From Melampsora larici-populina 98AG31 (Eukaryota; Basidiomycota; Pucciniomycetes; Pucciniales; Melampsoraceae), in NCBI RefSeq assembly GCF_000204055.1, contig NW_006768778.1, positions 1,146,783-1,210,782 on the forward strand: a DNA stretch of 64,000 nt. The letters are read 5' to 3'. Numbering within the stretch: the first letter of the stretch is position 1; each line of letters begins with the position of its first letter. Of this stretch, positions 1 to 12,294 are shown piece after piece. Under the pieces are notes generated by a model. That model was not told the origin of the DNA. It saw only the letters and a list, made by a program, of their open reading frames with translations, and searched no databases. A program made the translations under genes and the position numbers.

Positions 1-3000
1 TAACTTTGACTTTCGAGCTTGAGCTCTCGAAAATCTTAGACCTGTCAATAATCAAAAAACATCAAATCAATCAAGCTATTCATTTAATATGAGAAATGTC
101 CACGAAAGAAAAAGATCTTGACTAACCACACGCATTACACAAGCTCTTCACACCATTGGGTCCTTTACGCCATTCCGGACTGTTTTGGGCCCCACAACTC
201 GAACAAGATCTTGGCACTTGGGAACTTTGTCCATCAGTCGCAATATTATGATTCAACATAGCTGCCGGTGCAGGTGAAGACTGAATATTCACCCGTACTC
301 GAGGCTGTTTAGGAGGTGGTGGTGGTAGCGTCGGTTGAACAGGAGAAGTGAGAACCACCGGGTTGTTCGCATGATTAAAGTTCAAACCATCACCAACATA
401 ATTCTGACCAATACCCAATAAGTTATGCGCAGCCAAATCTACTGATGCTGAGTGGCCGTGAGCTCGTCTTCGCATGTCATAGGTCGGAGTTGTGGGAGAA
501 ATGGCCATCGCAACCGCAGCCGCAAAAGATTCCCCCGGCCGCGGAGAAGAAGAGGCGGAGGCGGCCGAGAAATCAGAGGCAGCTCGATGATGACCATAAT
601 TACCAGCAGCCATATTGGCAAGTCCTTGGATGCTGAAACTGGTATCAAACGGAGAAAGTGGATGTGTTTCAAGTGACGGGCCAGATGTGGTCGACCGATG
701 CAAATCCTGAAACGCCAACATCGATTGCGGATGATGATAATGAGCCCGATGAAAGGATCCCAAGACATCAGCAGCAGAGGCCATGGTGGGTGATAGCTCT
801 CCAGAGAAGTGGGTGTACTGCGAGGATCCGTATGGGTCAGGTGAGTCGGGTATGGTGGGTAAATTCGGGACCATTGGGGAAATTTGGCCCGATCCTGTAT
901 GATGAGGATGGCCATAGGTGTAAGGTGACTGCTGAGCAGAACGTGGATGAGAAGTGTAATGGCCGGCCTGATGGTGACTTTGTGCGCTCGTGGCACTTTG
1001 AGGGGTCATGACCTCAGAGTAAGAATCCGTGCGAGGCCGTTTGGGTGCACGATGATGAACAGTGCTGGGATGTGCAGAGTGAATGTCGAGGGAGACCGGT
1101 TGTAGTGAATCATGAATGAGTTTTATAGGCGGTGGTTTGTTCGGGGGCATAACAGGTGAACGAGCAGGTGGTAAAGATGCTGATTGGATGTTAGGAGATC
1201 CAGAACGAAATGAAGCAAAAGTTATGGAACCATAATTGATGACAAAAGACTGGGTCAGAGGAACGACAGAGCCGTCTTTCACGCTACATCATAAGTGGGG
1301 AAAATGGCGGGGATCGAAACATGAAGGAAATACATTTGTCAGTTTAAATTTAACCTTACATATTTTAACTCGCAGGCACGTTTCTCCAATACTTACAAAC
1401 TGCGTTGGGTTTGGTACTTGGTTGAGCAAGTGGTTTTAGCAGGCTCATCAGTCTCGCTTGGTTTCTTGGCATTTATAGCTAAACAAGCGTAATCTTCTGG
1501 TCGATATAACCCAGACCATCCGTCTGAAGGCGAGACAGAAGGCGGAGGATAAGAGAAGAGGACAGCACCGGTACCAGAGTCCAAGATTTGAAAAACATCC
1601 AAAGGATTCTGAGGTTGATTGAAAAATGATCCATCCGTGGATGTCATGGTCTTGCCTTGGATCTGTGAAGACGACTGAGCCATGGCAGAGTCCAGCTTAC
1701 GAGATTCCTCAGGAGGGAAATAGAACGATCCAGGATTAGGTTCGATGACACCGCATGAAGAATGGGAACGGGGAGGAGGCCAAGAAGGTAAAGAAGCATG
1801 CTCGATGTGTTGCGATTGAGTGGTCATTTCTCTGGTATCTGAAAAGATCATCGAGGTCATTGGAAATCAAAATCAAAAAGGTGTTCAGAGAAAGAACTGA
1901 CCTTTGCCATGAAAGAAGCACAATAAATGGGTATCCCCAATTGGGTTAAGAAAAATTTGAAAAGCTGTGTGATTCTCATCACCGTCCTAAGAGTATAAAT
2001 TCAAGCATGAAGGTGAAACGCAACAGATTGTAATATGGAGATCGACAATGGTCAGCTGAGACCGGAAGGAAGTTAGACTAGAGTGTATGCGCCAACCTCC
2101 TTGCCAAAATACCCTTCTTCACGTTTCAATAAACGGCGGAGATGATTGGGACGGGCGAATCGACAACTGCGTTGGGGACGGGGGACAAGGCGAGGTTGGC
2201 GGTATATCACATTGAGCAAAGCATTTCGAATGACCAAGTTTGATTGAGAGAAAGGTTAAATCAGGTTAGTCAGTGAACCATCGCTTGTGTACATGTCTCT
2301 GTCACTCGTTTGAGGGTTGTGAAATACAGTTGGGGCAGTGCATATATTCTACTTTGCGCAGATTAAGTTTTGACAGTGTGGCTGTACGCAATTCAGATTA
2401 CACGATCGGCTGATGTCATCGCTAAAGCTTCGGAGAATTGACCAAAACTTAAACCCACATCAGAAGATTGGAGAAAGATCGGGGACATCATGATAAGAAG
2501 AGTGACCAAGTAAAGAGTCAAACTAGATTTGAAGAAATTGACTTGAGAGAGATACCATCGACAGATCTAACTTGCAAGGATTACCGAGCAACGGGATAGA
2601 GAGAGCGTTATATCAAGAAAATCAAACTAACCTTTCAATAACTCGATGTTGATTGAGTGGCTTAGGATCACAAGAAGGCAGAGTTGGACTAGATTGCATC
2701 ATTCTAGGATTCTGTGGTCTCAATTGACTTGATTCATATCCTAAACGCTCATAGTCGAGTTCTGGCATGACTCCATCGAGATCGGCAGGATGGATGTAGT
2801 TATAGATAGAAGTTGACAAGATTTGATCGCTATGGCCTTCGAGCTCACGTTGCAATTTGGGGTCCACATATATAAACCTGTGTGATTGATTGATCGTAAG
2901 GGTTGAGTTTGTATTGGGAGAGAGAAAAGATGTGATCGAGACATCAGTCAGCAATGGATTCGAGGAATGAGATCAAACTCTCTCAGAAGATTGAACCCTT

Positions 3001-3612
3001 TCTGAAGGTTTTCCATTTGATGACTTACTTCAGCTCACGATCCAAGATTGCCCAAAAACAATCAAGCTGAGAATTGAGTTGATTTGGGGTAGGTGGATTG
3101 ACATAGATACTAGAGCTAGGTTTGACACTTCCAGATGGCATGAACGGACGAGAAGCTTCATCATGATGATCGATCGAAGCTTGAGGTGGAGGAGCTGATG
3201 GATGACAAAAGTCAAAATTGGATGTAGAAGAAAGATGAGAATTTCTAGGATGTGACCAGTTTGAATTAAGATGAAATTGATGATCTTCTTGATCTTGATT
3301 AGATGACGATGATCCAAGCTGAGCAGTAGGACTAGTCGCTCTGATATCACTGGTAGGTGTTTCAAGTGATCGAGTGGATGAAACAAGTGCATAAGCTGAA
3401 GTAGGTGGTAGAGGAGATCCCGAATTGAGATATCGAGAAGGAGTAGTAGAGCGAGGTTGAGTTTTGGTAGAATTGGATGAATTGGATGAAAGTTGAGTAG
3501 TAGCTGATAACAATGATGATGGTTGATGTGTTGTAGATTGAGTGATCAGATTTGGAAGAAAGGAGGAAGAATAATGTGATGAATGAGAAGAAGAAGAGGA
3601 AGGATCGACCAT
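1..3612 (-). CDS. wc-2: White Collar-2-like PAS/GATA transcription factor (3' end outside window)
   Basis: Seven exons join in consistent phase: 3612-3029, 2877-2632, 2166-2097, 1986-1902, 1838-1397, 1283-127, 41-1 (continues beyond the window), giving more than 861 residues. A PAS-like region (about residues 183-328) contains FIYVDPKLQRELEGH and YIHPADLDG, then a CRFARPNHLRRLL stretch and LNPIGDTHLLCFFHGK. A GATA finger at the C-terminus has Cys 836, 839, 858 and 861 (CX2CX18CX2C), and the last exon adds LRFSRAQARKSK, the usual basic tail. The 18-residue loop is the type found in fungal WC-1/WC-2. Family knowledge: WC-2 pairs with the blue-light receptor WC-1 and binds GATA-containing promoters in the nucleus. 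The N-terminus and the middle are Ser/Pro/His-rich and probably disordered. Exon 3 uses a weak donor (GTTGGC) and follows a 465-bp intron; these are the least certain joins. Confidence 0.85.
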
Positions 3613-6600
3613 GACTAAAAAAGGTTTAAGAGAGAGAGAGAGAGAGAGGTGAAGAGAGTTAATGACAGGTAGAGAGAAGAAGAAGAAGAATTGAGAAAGT
3701 GAAGTGAAACTGAGGGAAGTGGATTGAGTGTGATAGTTTAATAGCTATACAGTTCAAATTAATGATTGATCTTGGTGATTAAGTGGAGTTCGGAGTTTGA
3801 TTCAAAAAGTGATATCGAACGAGGGAAATGTGGAGAAGGTTCAAATAAAGATTAGGATTGCTTTCAAAGATAATGATAGATCGAGAATTTGGTTTGACTC
3901 TTTTGTTGGTTTTGACGATGATGATGATGATGTTGTTGAAGTGTTCTTTGATGAATGTTTGAATGATGATGATGTTGTTTGGTTTGATGATTGATGATTG
4001 ATGAGATGACAGGTTCTGATGGGATTGAGTTTAGAAGAAAAGTGATGGTGAGAATTCAAATTAAAGGAATGGATAATCGAAAGGAGATTGAATGGTGAAT
4101 CAAATTAGGATAGAGAGAGAGAGAGAAGAGAGAAAGAGAGAAAGAGAGAAAGCGTCAAAGTGGGTAAGAGTAAGAGTAAGAGTAAGTAGTGTGTGTGTAG
4201 GTTTAGAGCTGAATTCAGAGTCCAAGGGTTTACCAATCTGTTTCTCGCTGTCTCTGTCTTTCTCTCTCTCTCTGTCTATCTACAAGGAGAGGCAGGAGGA
4301 AATAGTTCTTGCCCTGAATCAGAAGAATTTACCAAAAAAAGTGGAGAACAAGTCCAAAGACAGGAGCTATAAAAGAATGTAAACAGTAAGATCAGTTTTG
4401 ATGGTTTTTTGTTTTGTGTTTTTAAGGAGTCTTTTTAGGGTAAGAAGATGGTACCGTACCTTCAGTGGATGAGGGGTTGAAAGTTTGCAAACCAATTTTA
4501 AATTTTCAAGATATTCGTTAAACACACCAACACCACTTTACTGGTCTCTCCTAGGTGCTGAGTATGTTGTATGTCTGTAGATTGAAAAGATCAAGTTTTC
4601 AATTCTTGATTGGTGAAGATAAAAAGGTTGATGGAGTTGATGGATTTTAATTTTTAAGATGAGATTGAAGTTTTCAAATTCAGATCACTTTGAAATGTCA
4701 AACAGCGGATGTCAGAACTTTATTTCAATCGGTTTTCGTTTCTTATTCAATCCGCAATCGATTTTTGAAATTTAGAAACCCTTTGTATTTTTAGTCTTGC
4801 TCTGTTTTCCTTTTAATAACTTTGCTCTTCTCCTTTTACACTTTCTTTAAACTTGAAGCGCTGGATTCTTTTCTTTTGTTTTCAACCGTTCTGTTGGAAT
4901 TTTTCTTAAGTTTGATCTAGAGTTTTTGAAAAGAGAAAAAATAAACAAAAGGAGATCAACATTTGATCATCAGTTTCAGCATACAATCATTTCTTTGAAA
5001 TAGAAAAAAAAACGATTTGAAGAGAGGTATGCGTCTGTGTACGAATGTTTAGGCTAAAAAGTACAGATACATATGTAGGATCTGTATGACGACCATCAAG
5101 ACATATCTCAAGATTTAGCATACATACCACTCTAACCGTAAAGTGATGCACAGTTTTATTGGTTTGATCGAATCAGATCTAAAATCACTATCATTTTCAA
5201 AAAATTCCTCTAAGACTTACCAGGATTTGATCTTTAAAATTAAGGAGCAAAAGGAACTAGCTTGGATTGATATGATCTGGATATGGATCGAGTTCAAATT
5301 GTTGAGTTTAAGTTGTTGATGTTGGATGGGCTATGGTCAAAGTTGAAGTTATGATCGTAGTTCAAGTTGTAGTTGAGAACAAGCTGATGAAGGATTGATC
5401 AAATGGTTTAAAGTTAAGTCAGAGGTTTTAAAAAATGGTCGATCGCTTTAAAAGAGAAGATATGATAAAGTGAGGAGTGGAAAGTTAGAGTTGATAGTTG
5501 ATCGATTGGGTTTTTTTGAGAGTTTGATTGTTGATCGGAAATGGTAATGACTTTAATGACTAAGCAGCGAGAAAACAAATGGCTTGAATATGTTTAATTT
5601 TTTTTTTGAAAAGTTTCCCAAATTGGTTTGATCCAATTGGATATTTGAAGATGATGAGAGAGTGTGAGGGCGAGTTTTGGAAAATACTCACTCAACAATG
5701 AAATGGCTGAAGAATTCCTTGATTAGTTGAAGTTGATTAAGATAATTTTCAGAGATCAGATGGCTTCTTTAAAATTTCTCAAAAATGAAAGGACAAATGA
5801 TCTCAATGATGAGTTATATTCGATCATCAACCTTTTTTGATGGTCTTGAAGTCTTTCCAAATCCAAAGCTCAGATTTAAAGGAATATAATGAGCCTCGTA
5901 GAACAAGTTGATTTGAACTCGAAGAGATCTAGCTGAAAAACCAATCCTCTTCTTGGTTAATATCGATCGAGAACGTAAAAGGTGAAGCTTAAAAGAATAC
6001 CAACGAATTCGATCGGTAAAAGGTCCAAGGAAGTGATTTTGTTTGAGTGATTTAGTTCTATCGATTTAATTCTAATCTCCTTCTCTCTTGGTAACTTCAA
6101 TCCACTTCGGTCTCTATCAACTCATCCATTCACACACACCCTTTAGTCATTCTTGGTCATATAAACTCAGTTTTCATTCTTTTCTCACACTCGGGCCGTT
6201 TTCTGGATTTTGTCTTCTTTCATGCTATCTTCAATTCTTTTGACGTAGAGCCAATCAAGTGTCTGAACTCATGTTTTCTCATTTGATTTTTGATGTTTTA
6301 TTTCAATAATTGGTCTGGAATAGTATTAGATAGAAAGATAGACGGATGGATTTCAAATCGACTTTGATTTCACTTCCTGCTTCTGCGCCATGTCATGACT
6401 GAATCAGGTCTTGGCTGACAAACCATTGAGATAGATTGAGATGTGGTCATAAATCAATGAACAGTCATTCTGATTTTTTGCAAAAAAATTCAAGGTTCAG
6501 CTTACGAGATACTCTACAAGGGATTTCTTGCAAAGGCTGACCAAATTGACCAGGCTGAAATATCAAATCGCTCAAAAGAAATCGAATTTCAACGCAAGTG

Positions 6601-6985
6601 AGGGCAGGTACAAGTCGTTTTGAAATAAAAAAAACACGTATATCAGACCAGAAGTGTGTGTATCAGTTGTTGGACCAAAACCTCCAAGTCGTAGGCCTTG
6701 CAGTCATGTAGCTCTACAAACTGGGCCATTTTGGCAGTTGAATAATTTTGTGATACATTTATCATCTTCAAAGCATCTCGGCACTTGGAAGATTTAATTT
6801 CTGGGATGACAATTAAGCACCTAGTATGTATGTAGAGTTTGTGGTAAGCTGGATGCAGGGTTTTCTTATCGTAGTACCGTCTTTCCTTCAAAGCTTGTCC
6901 GAAAGGCTTTCAAGAGTTTAGAGTGGTATTTGTAAATCTAAACAAATTCTTAAGCAAATCTAAGCCACTAAAATGCCCGCCTCTG
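3613..6985. other. Gene-free upstream region of the WC-2-like gene
   Basis: No ORF here has family-like or codon-like character. It holds GA/CT microsatellites (3629-3648, 4111-4152, about 4249-4275) and a GAT run near 3917-3975 whose translations are only poly-Asp or poly-Ser. On the minus strand the CT tract lies about 20 bases before the ATG at 3612, which fits a fungal promoter or 5' leader. The rest is AT-rich with no repeat I could pair. Confidence 0.6.
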
Positions 6986-7084
6986 ACTAAGTCTCTCGTG
7001 CAGGGGTTTAACATCCCAAGCAATGCCCGAGGCACAAGGCGGGCATTGCTTGCTATGTTAAACCTTTGCACGAGGGACTTGGTT
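6986..7084. repeat. Foldback repeat (hairpin with about 44-bp arms)
   Basis: The arm 6986-7029 and the reverse complement of 7039-7084 match at most positions (shared CTCGTGCA, GGTTTAACAT, AAGCAATGCCCG), with a loop of about 9 bases. It is GC-richer than its surroundings and resembles the core of a small foldback/MITE element. No target duplication was found. Confidence 0.7.
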
Positions 7085-8200
7085 AACTTAGAGTAAGCTG
7101 TGTCAAACCTGACCTGGCTAAAGACCCTGATTTGCCTCCCTGCCCGTCCCATGAAAGATCTAGATCAGGTCTACACCATGGGCCACCTTTCAGGCAAAAA
7201 GTGGTTGGCATGGGAGAGTTAAGAAAGAGCATCTCCACCATTGGCATGCAACCTTTTTGCAGCCTGTATGACAAATTTACGCGGAGGTTGACAAAACTGT
7301 GGCTGTGTAAATACTTTACAAGTGAAAACAATAAGATGACCAGTGAAGCCATGCAAGCAGATCTCCAAGCAAGACTTAGACAGTCCTCCAAATTCTGAGT
7401 GATAATCAAAAGATAGATTGGTTTTTCTATTCCAAAATGAGAGTGAGGTTGGATGGTGCAGCCCTTTTGGGGTGTATTTGGGTATTTGTGTGCCATCCAC
7501 ATTTGCACTCTCCTGGTCAAGTTCTGGATGGTGTGTAACCCATACAGGCTGTTTGCACAGTCCGGTGACTTTTATATTTGTTTGCTGTGTGACACAGAGT
7601 TGACAGGAAAGAAGGTGTATGCCTACTTTCCAAGAACCTTGTAAAATTTTGGCAAAATCAAGGCTTTGTGAATGCATGAAAGTCCAAATCATAAATTGCC
7701 CAAGCAGGCAATATGTGATATGAGAATGACCATGTGGTTGCTTTCTGTGTGATTGAGATGTGTTGTGCAAGGTGGTTGTTTGACAGGAAGACTTCATATG
7801 TCTGATATTGGTAGGTTAAGTTTGGTGGTTTGGTTGGTGTGGGCAATTTTTGGATTATACGCTGCTGGTCATTTATGGACAGTCAAGGTCTGATTTCACA
7901 CCCTGTGTAAACCATACAGGTTTTTTGCAAGGTCCGGTGCCTTGGATTTATTCTCAGGGGTTTGCAAAACAACCTGTATTTAACTTTTTACAAGTTCCAG
8001 TGCTGATGCTCTTAGGTCTAGGCCAATTGGAGGCCTGACTGCCGCTCAGTAGCCAAGGGGTTGCCCTGCAAATTCCTTTGGTCTTAAGGCCCAGTTGTTG
8101 CCTAAACCAGGCCTGTAAAGGGGAGCATAAGTGTAACAGTCTTCACGGGAGACAATAGACGACCGAGAGACAACCAAGAGACTGAGTACCAAGTAGACAC
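7085..8200. other. Intergenic repeat-like DNA, no gene seen
   Basis: ORFs in all frames look like chance. A phrase around 7525-7570 (AACCCATACAGGCTGTTTGC, then GTCCGGTG) recurs in diverged form at about 7903-7940 (AAACCATACAGGTTTTTTGC, then GTCCGGTG), so the stretch is probably an old, decayed repeat. Confidence 0.4.
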
Positions 8201-8405
8201 TGAGAGCGCGTTCACTTAGCCCGGTTTTCTAGAAATCGCTTTTTAAGGCACCACTTTTCTACACATAGAAAAGTGATTTTCGTGAAAAAATATGAAATTT
8301 CGTTTCCATGACAGAAAGAGAGAAAGAGGCCAGTAAACAGTGTTTGTTTTGAGGGTCATTAAGCACATCAAAGATGGTTGGTGGTACAAACAACCACCAA
8401 CCATC

Positions 8406-9648
8406 ATGTCTGATTCCTCCACTTCCACGAGGTCCTCAACTTCCTCTCGAAACCCTTTTGATCTTCTCCAATTTGTCCTTCAAGCTGGAAAGGACTTCCT
8501 CGCCTTGTTAAAGACCAAGAAGATACCCTGTCAAACTTCAAAACTCCGCGGAAATCAATATACGAAAGAAGTTCTTGAGGGGAGTGATGTACGGTTTCGA
8601 GAGATTTGTCGGATGGATAAGCTGGCTTTCAAGGGCTTGATGAAAGCCCTTGAAGGCAAGATTATCATCCACCGCAAGCGAAGTGTGACGGCCGAAGAGC
8701 GTGTCATGATCTTTCTCTACATCATTGGCAACTCCGGAACTAATCGAACAGCTGGAGAAAGATTCCAACGCTCCGGAGCTACCATCAGCAAATATTTTCA
8801 AGAGGTTCTTGATGCCATAGTATCTTTACGTTCCATCTATATTGTTCAACCCACTGCCAACGAAATATGCCCAAAACAGATTCAAAACAACCCTTGCATG
8901 TTTCCTTACTTCAAGAAATGTGTGGGTGCCATCGATGGCACCCACATCCCATGTGTTGTACCTCCTGATCGTCAACCGGCGCATTGGAATCAAAAAGGAG
9001 ATCTCAGCCAAAACGTATTGGCTGGATGCTCCTTTAACATGCTATTCACGTTTGTCTACGCGGGTTTGGAAGGCTCTTACGCCGATGCTCGAGTGCTACA
9101 TCAAGCACTCGAGGAAGATAGATTCATTGTACCAGAAGGTACGTTTGCTTTCTTACAATTACATTTCTTTGATGAATTTTCTAATATGTTTCCTTACCTC
9201 CAGATCGCTTCTATGTAGCTGATGCGGGGTATGCAAACGTTCCGGGATTTCTAAGAACTCTGGATTGACGCCATGGGCTGCAAAAGAACTCTATAACCAT
9301 TGACATTCTTTGCTCCGAATTGTCATAGAGCGTATCTTTGGTGTTTCCAAAATGAGATTCCCTATCCTCGCAACAATGCCGTCATATTCATACAAGACTC
9401 AAGTCAAAGTGGTTGTTGCTTGTTGTGTATTACACAACTTAATTAAAATCGAGTCAGGAGAAGATGAGTTTTTCGAAGAATATGCTATCAAGGAACAATT
9501 AGAATCAAGACTGGCACGCGATGATGAGCCAGATTGGACTGAACCTACCATCCAACAACGTAATGAAGCCAATGAACAGCGTGACAGGCTTGCTCACCAG
9601 ATGTTTGATGACTATATGAATGCACCTGCAGCTTGTCGACACGTTTAA
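8406..9648 (+). pseudogene. Harbinger transposase (DDE_Tnp_4 type), degenerate
   Basis: Begins at ATG 8406; exon 1 ends at 9138 (donor GTACGT) and exon 2 starts at 9204 in phase. Typical motifs are CRMDKLAFKGLM, FLYIIGNSGTNRTAGERF, GAIDGTHIP (first Asp), YADARVL (second Asp), RFYVADAGYAN and VIERIFGVSKMRFPIL (catalytic Glu), ending at 9648. After GYANVPGFLRTLD the frame hits TGA at 9266-9268, and roughly a dozen residues present in the sister transposase at 14044-15344 are missing, with another TGA before the VIERIFG block. So all three catalytic residues survive but the frame is broken. Transposases of this family cut and paste the element in the nucleus with a Myb-like partner; the partner gene lies convergently downstream. 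Confidence 0.88.
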
Positions 9649-9904
9649 AAGCTTTTATTGGATTGTAGCCTATTCCTATTGTTTCCATTTCATATTGATG
9701 TGTATCTCTTTGTGAATCTAACAATGTGTTTGTATTACTAATGTACCATTTAAAGCTATTACAACTTATTGCATTACAGATTGTACCATTTGAACCTATA
9801 AAACATGTTTTCTTTTGTATCAAAATATTTGTAATGGATAGAAAATGAGAGAAACAATTCGATAAAAAACAATTTCACTATTCATATCAAGAGAAACTAT
9901 TTGA

Positions 9905-11513
9905 CTATTCATAGTCTGCTAAAACCCCCGCCTCTTCTTTCAACCAGTTCCAGCAGTGATCTTCATGCATGTGACAGAAAAAGGAAGCCGTATCATCATC
10001 TTTGAGTTTACTGGCAACTTGGTTGATGTGACATGGCTTGAGCTCAGTTGCCATCTCTGAATTGAATATCTTCATAGCCTCTTCTTGTTTTGGATGTTGC
10101 TCTAGTTTAATCTTTGCTATGCTGATCTTATCACTTTTGTTCTTCTCTGCCAACTTGATGGCTCGATCCATTGAATTAGCTACAAGTTTCGGGCCCGTTG
10201 TNNNNNNNNNNNNNNNNNNNNNNNNNNNNNNNNNNNNNNNNNNNNNNNNNNNNNNNNNNNNNNNNNNNNNNNNNNNNNNNNNNNNNNNNNNNNNNNNNNN
10301 NACTGGGCTTTGTTTTACTGCGCACAAACTTCAACTCTGGGGGTTTTGTCCTTGTCCTCGTGCATCGTCAACAGGCTTCTTAGCGAGCTTTGCTTGAGTG
10401 CCCTATACATGTATCAAAAGGAAATATAAAGTACAAGTCAGTACAATGATCAATAAACTATGGATACAAACCAATTACGTACCTTGCCCTTCTGCCTTTT
10501 TAAAGGAGGTGGAAGTCGATCACCCTCGGATTCAGTATTTGATTCGGATTGTTGATAGCCTGGAGAAGACTTCTCACTTGACTCGTGATCTAAGGAAAAT
10601 GTAGATCAGATCATTGGATTGAGCTGAGCTGAGCTGATGGTAATGAAGTTAATCAAACCAATACCTTCTTTGCCATAATTATTAGCGGGTGGAGGGGTAG
10701 GTGCGCCTTTTCGTTTCTTGCTCTGTGTCCCAAAACCTTCATCTCCGTTGGCTCAAAGATTTTTTTCAGGCATAATTTGAGATACCGCTTGATATTGTGG
10801 AAACCCAGAGTTCTTGATAGGAATTGCATCACTATCTCCAGACTTAAGTTTAACAGTAAGCAGAATAAGTTGAAAGTAAGAAACAATAAAAAATAATTAA
10901 AGAAATGATTTACCTTCTTGATCCATTCATCCCACCAGTCCTTCATAGCTTTAACTGTTCCAGTCGTGTCATCAGTTCCCGGAGCACCTGAAGAGTCTTT
11001 GATCTTATCGAAAGCCTTGCATGTAGTCTTGAGCTGAGTTGGAGATTGTACAGAACAAAGTTGAATCGAGAGAATCAAGATTGTATGAGGAAGAAGTAAG
11101 AAAAAAGAAGAACAAAAGGAAGAAGGGAGAAGAAGGAAAACAAACCTTCTGCATGTGATTTTCAAAGCGTGTTAATTTGTGATTCGTTTTAAATTTTGTG
11201 TTGTAGTTCTCACACACTATCTTCCAGGCGTCCGACTTGATTCCACCATCGTTTGCTTTACCAATTGCAATTTGCTGTGCATATTCTTCAATGAAGAAAA
11301 GGGACTCTCGGAGAGTCCACACACCACCAGTACTATCTTCAGCTCCTTCTTTCTTCTTATCTTCCTTCTTCTTTTCATTTGATTTTTTCTCTGATTTTGA
11401 TTTTGATTTTTCTTGATTTTTTTTGATTTGACTACGGGTTTCTTTGATGTTGATGGCTTGATGATTGATTCCTTGTCACTGCTGGTGGCTGATTCCTCAT
11501 TATCGCTGGACAT
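9905..11513 (-). pseudogene. Myb/SANT-like partner protein of Harbinger element 1, degenerate
   Basis: Starts at ATG 11513 (MSSDNEESATSSDKES). Recognisable blocks: WTLRESLFFIEEYAQQIAIG (first exon, donor at 11145), then 11033-10914 (CKAFDKIK ... WWDEWIKK), 10846-10670 region, an exon ending near 10482, one upstream of the gap, and a C-terminal block ending at TAG 9905 (HCWNWLKEEAG). The WT...W...WWDEW pattern is that of Myb/SANT-like DNA-binding proteins that team with Harbinger transposases. Damage: the frame shifts in a run of eight T (A on the coding strand) at 11417-11424, TGA at 10753-10755, a further stop close to the N gap. The gap itself removes an unknown part. The sister gene at 12295-13745 is intact and shares the C-terminal WxWLKEE motif. 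Confidence 0.78.
10202..10301. other. Assembly gap (100 N)
   Basis: Exactly 100 N within the Myb-like pseudogene of element 1. A round number suggests a scaffold gap of unknown true size. Confidence 0.99.
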
Positions 11514-12294
11514 CTTGATGTCGAAGAGTTTTTGATCAAGTAGAAAGGTGGTGATGGAGGAGTGAAAGGCAAAGGACAAGCGTGTTGTAGATTGAGGTAA
11601 AGGGTTTTGTAGATTGTACAAGTTATGGTGTTATACAGAAAAGTATGGTTTTGTAAAGTTTTGTACGGTGGACGTGGACTTGTCCATTTTCATTGAAAAG
11701 ATAGAAAGTGATTTCTATGATGAGAATCAGCTAAAAGCTAATTCTCAAAATCGGGACAAAAATCGATTTTTTAAGGCATTCTACGATTTATAGAATGTGT
11801 GAAATTAAGAAATCGAACGCATTCTGTAGAATGTGATTTTTGGACTTCACAAAAAGAGATTTCTGGTCAGAAATTGCTTAGGGCACGTTTGGTTGCGATT
11901 TTTTTTGGCGATTTTTTTCAATAATCGCAGTCGAATTTCAAAAGAATCACAGTTGAGCCAAAGTCGTTTGGTAGCAATTTTGGGCCTAAAAAATAATCTC
12001 AATCCCCGTTCCAAAAGTAGCTTTTGGGTACCTTTTGGATAATCTCAAAAAGGGAGATTATCCAGGCCATAATCTCTATTTGGGACTTGGCAAAGATTCT
12101 CCTCGATCTCCCTTGACGTCATCACTACGAGTTCCAAACCTTTTTGGAACTCTTCGACGTCGAGCTCACTTTGAATCAAATTGATCAAAGTATCAAAGAT
12201 CATCCTCGATCCCTTTTCTCTTTACCATTTCAAGTCAATCAAGACCTCTTTTTTACAACTTCATCTCTTCATCTCATTTCAAAAAGCACTAACC

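Noticed and set aside
3797..4059. ORFs with poly-Asp or Ser/His runs on both strands
   Set aside because: They arise from a GAT/ATC repeat and lie in the upstream region of the WC-2-like gene; no other coding sign.
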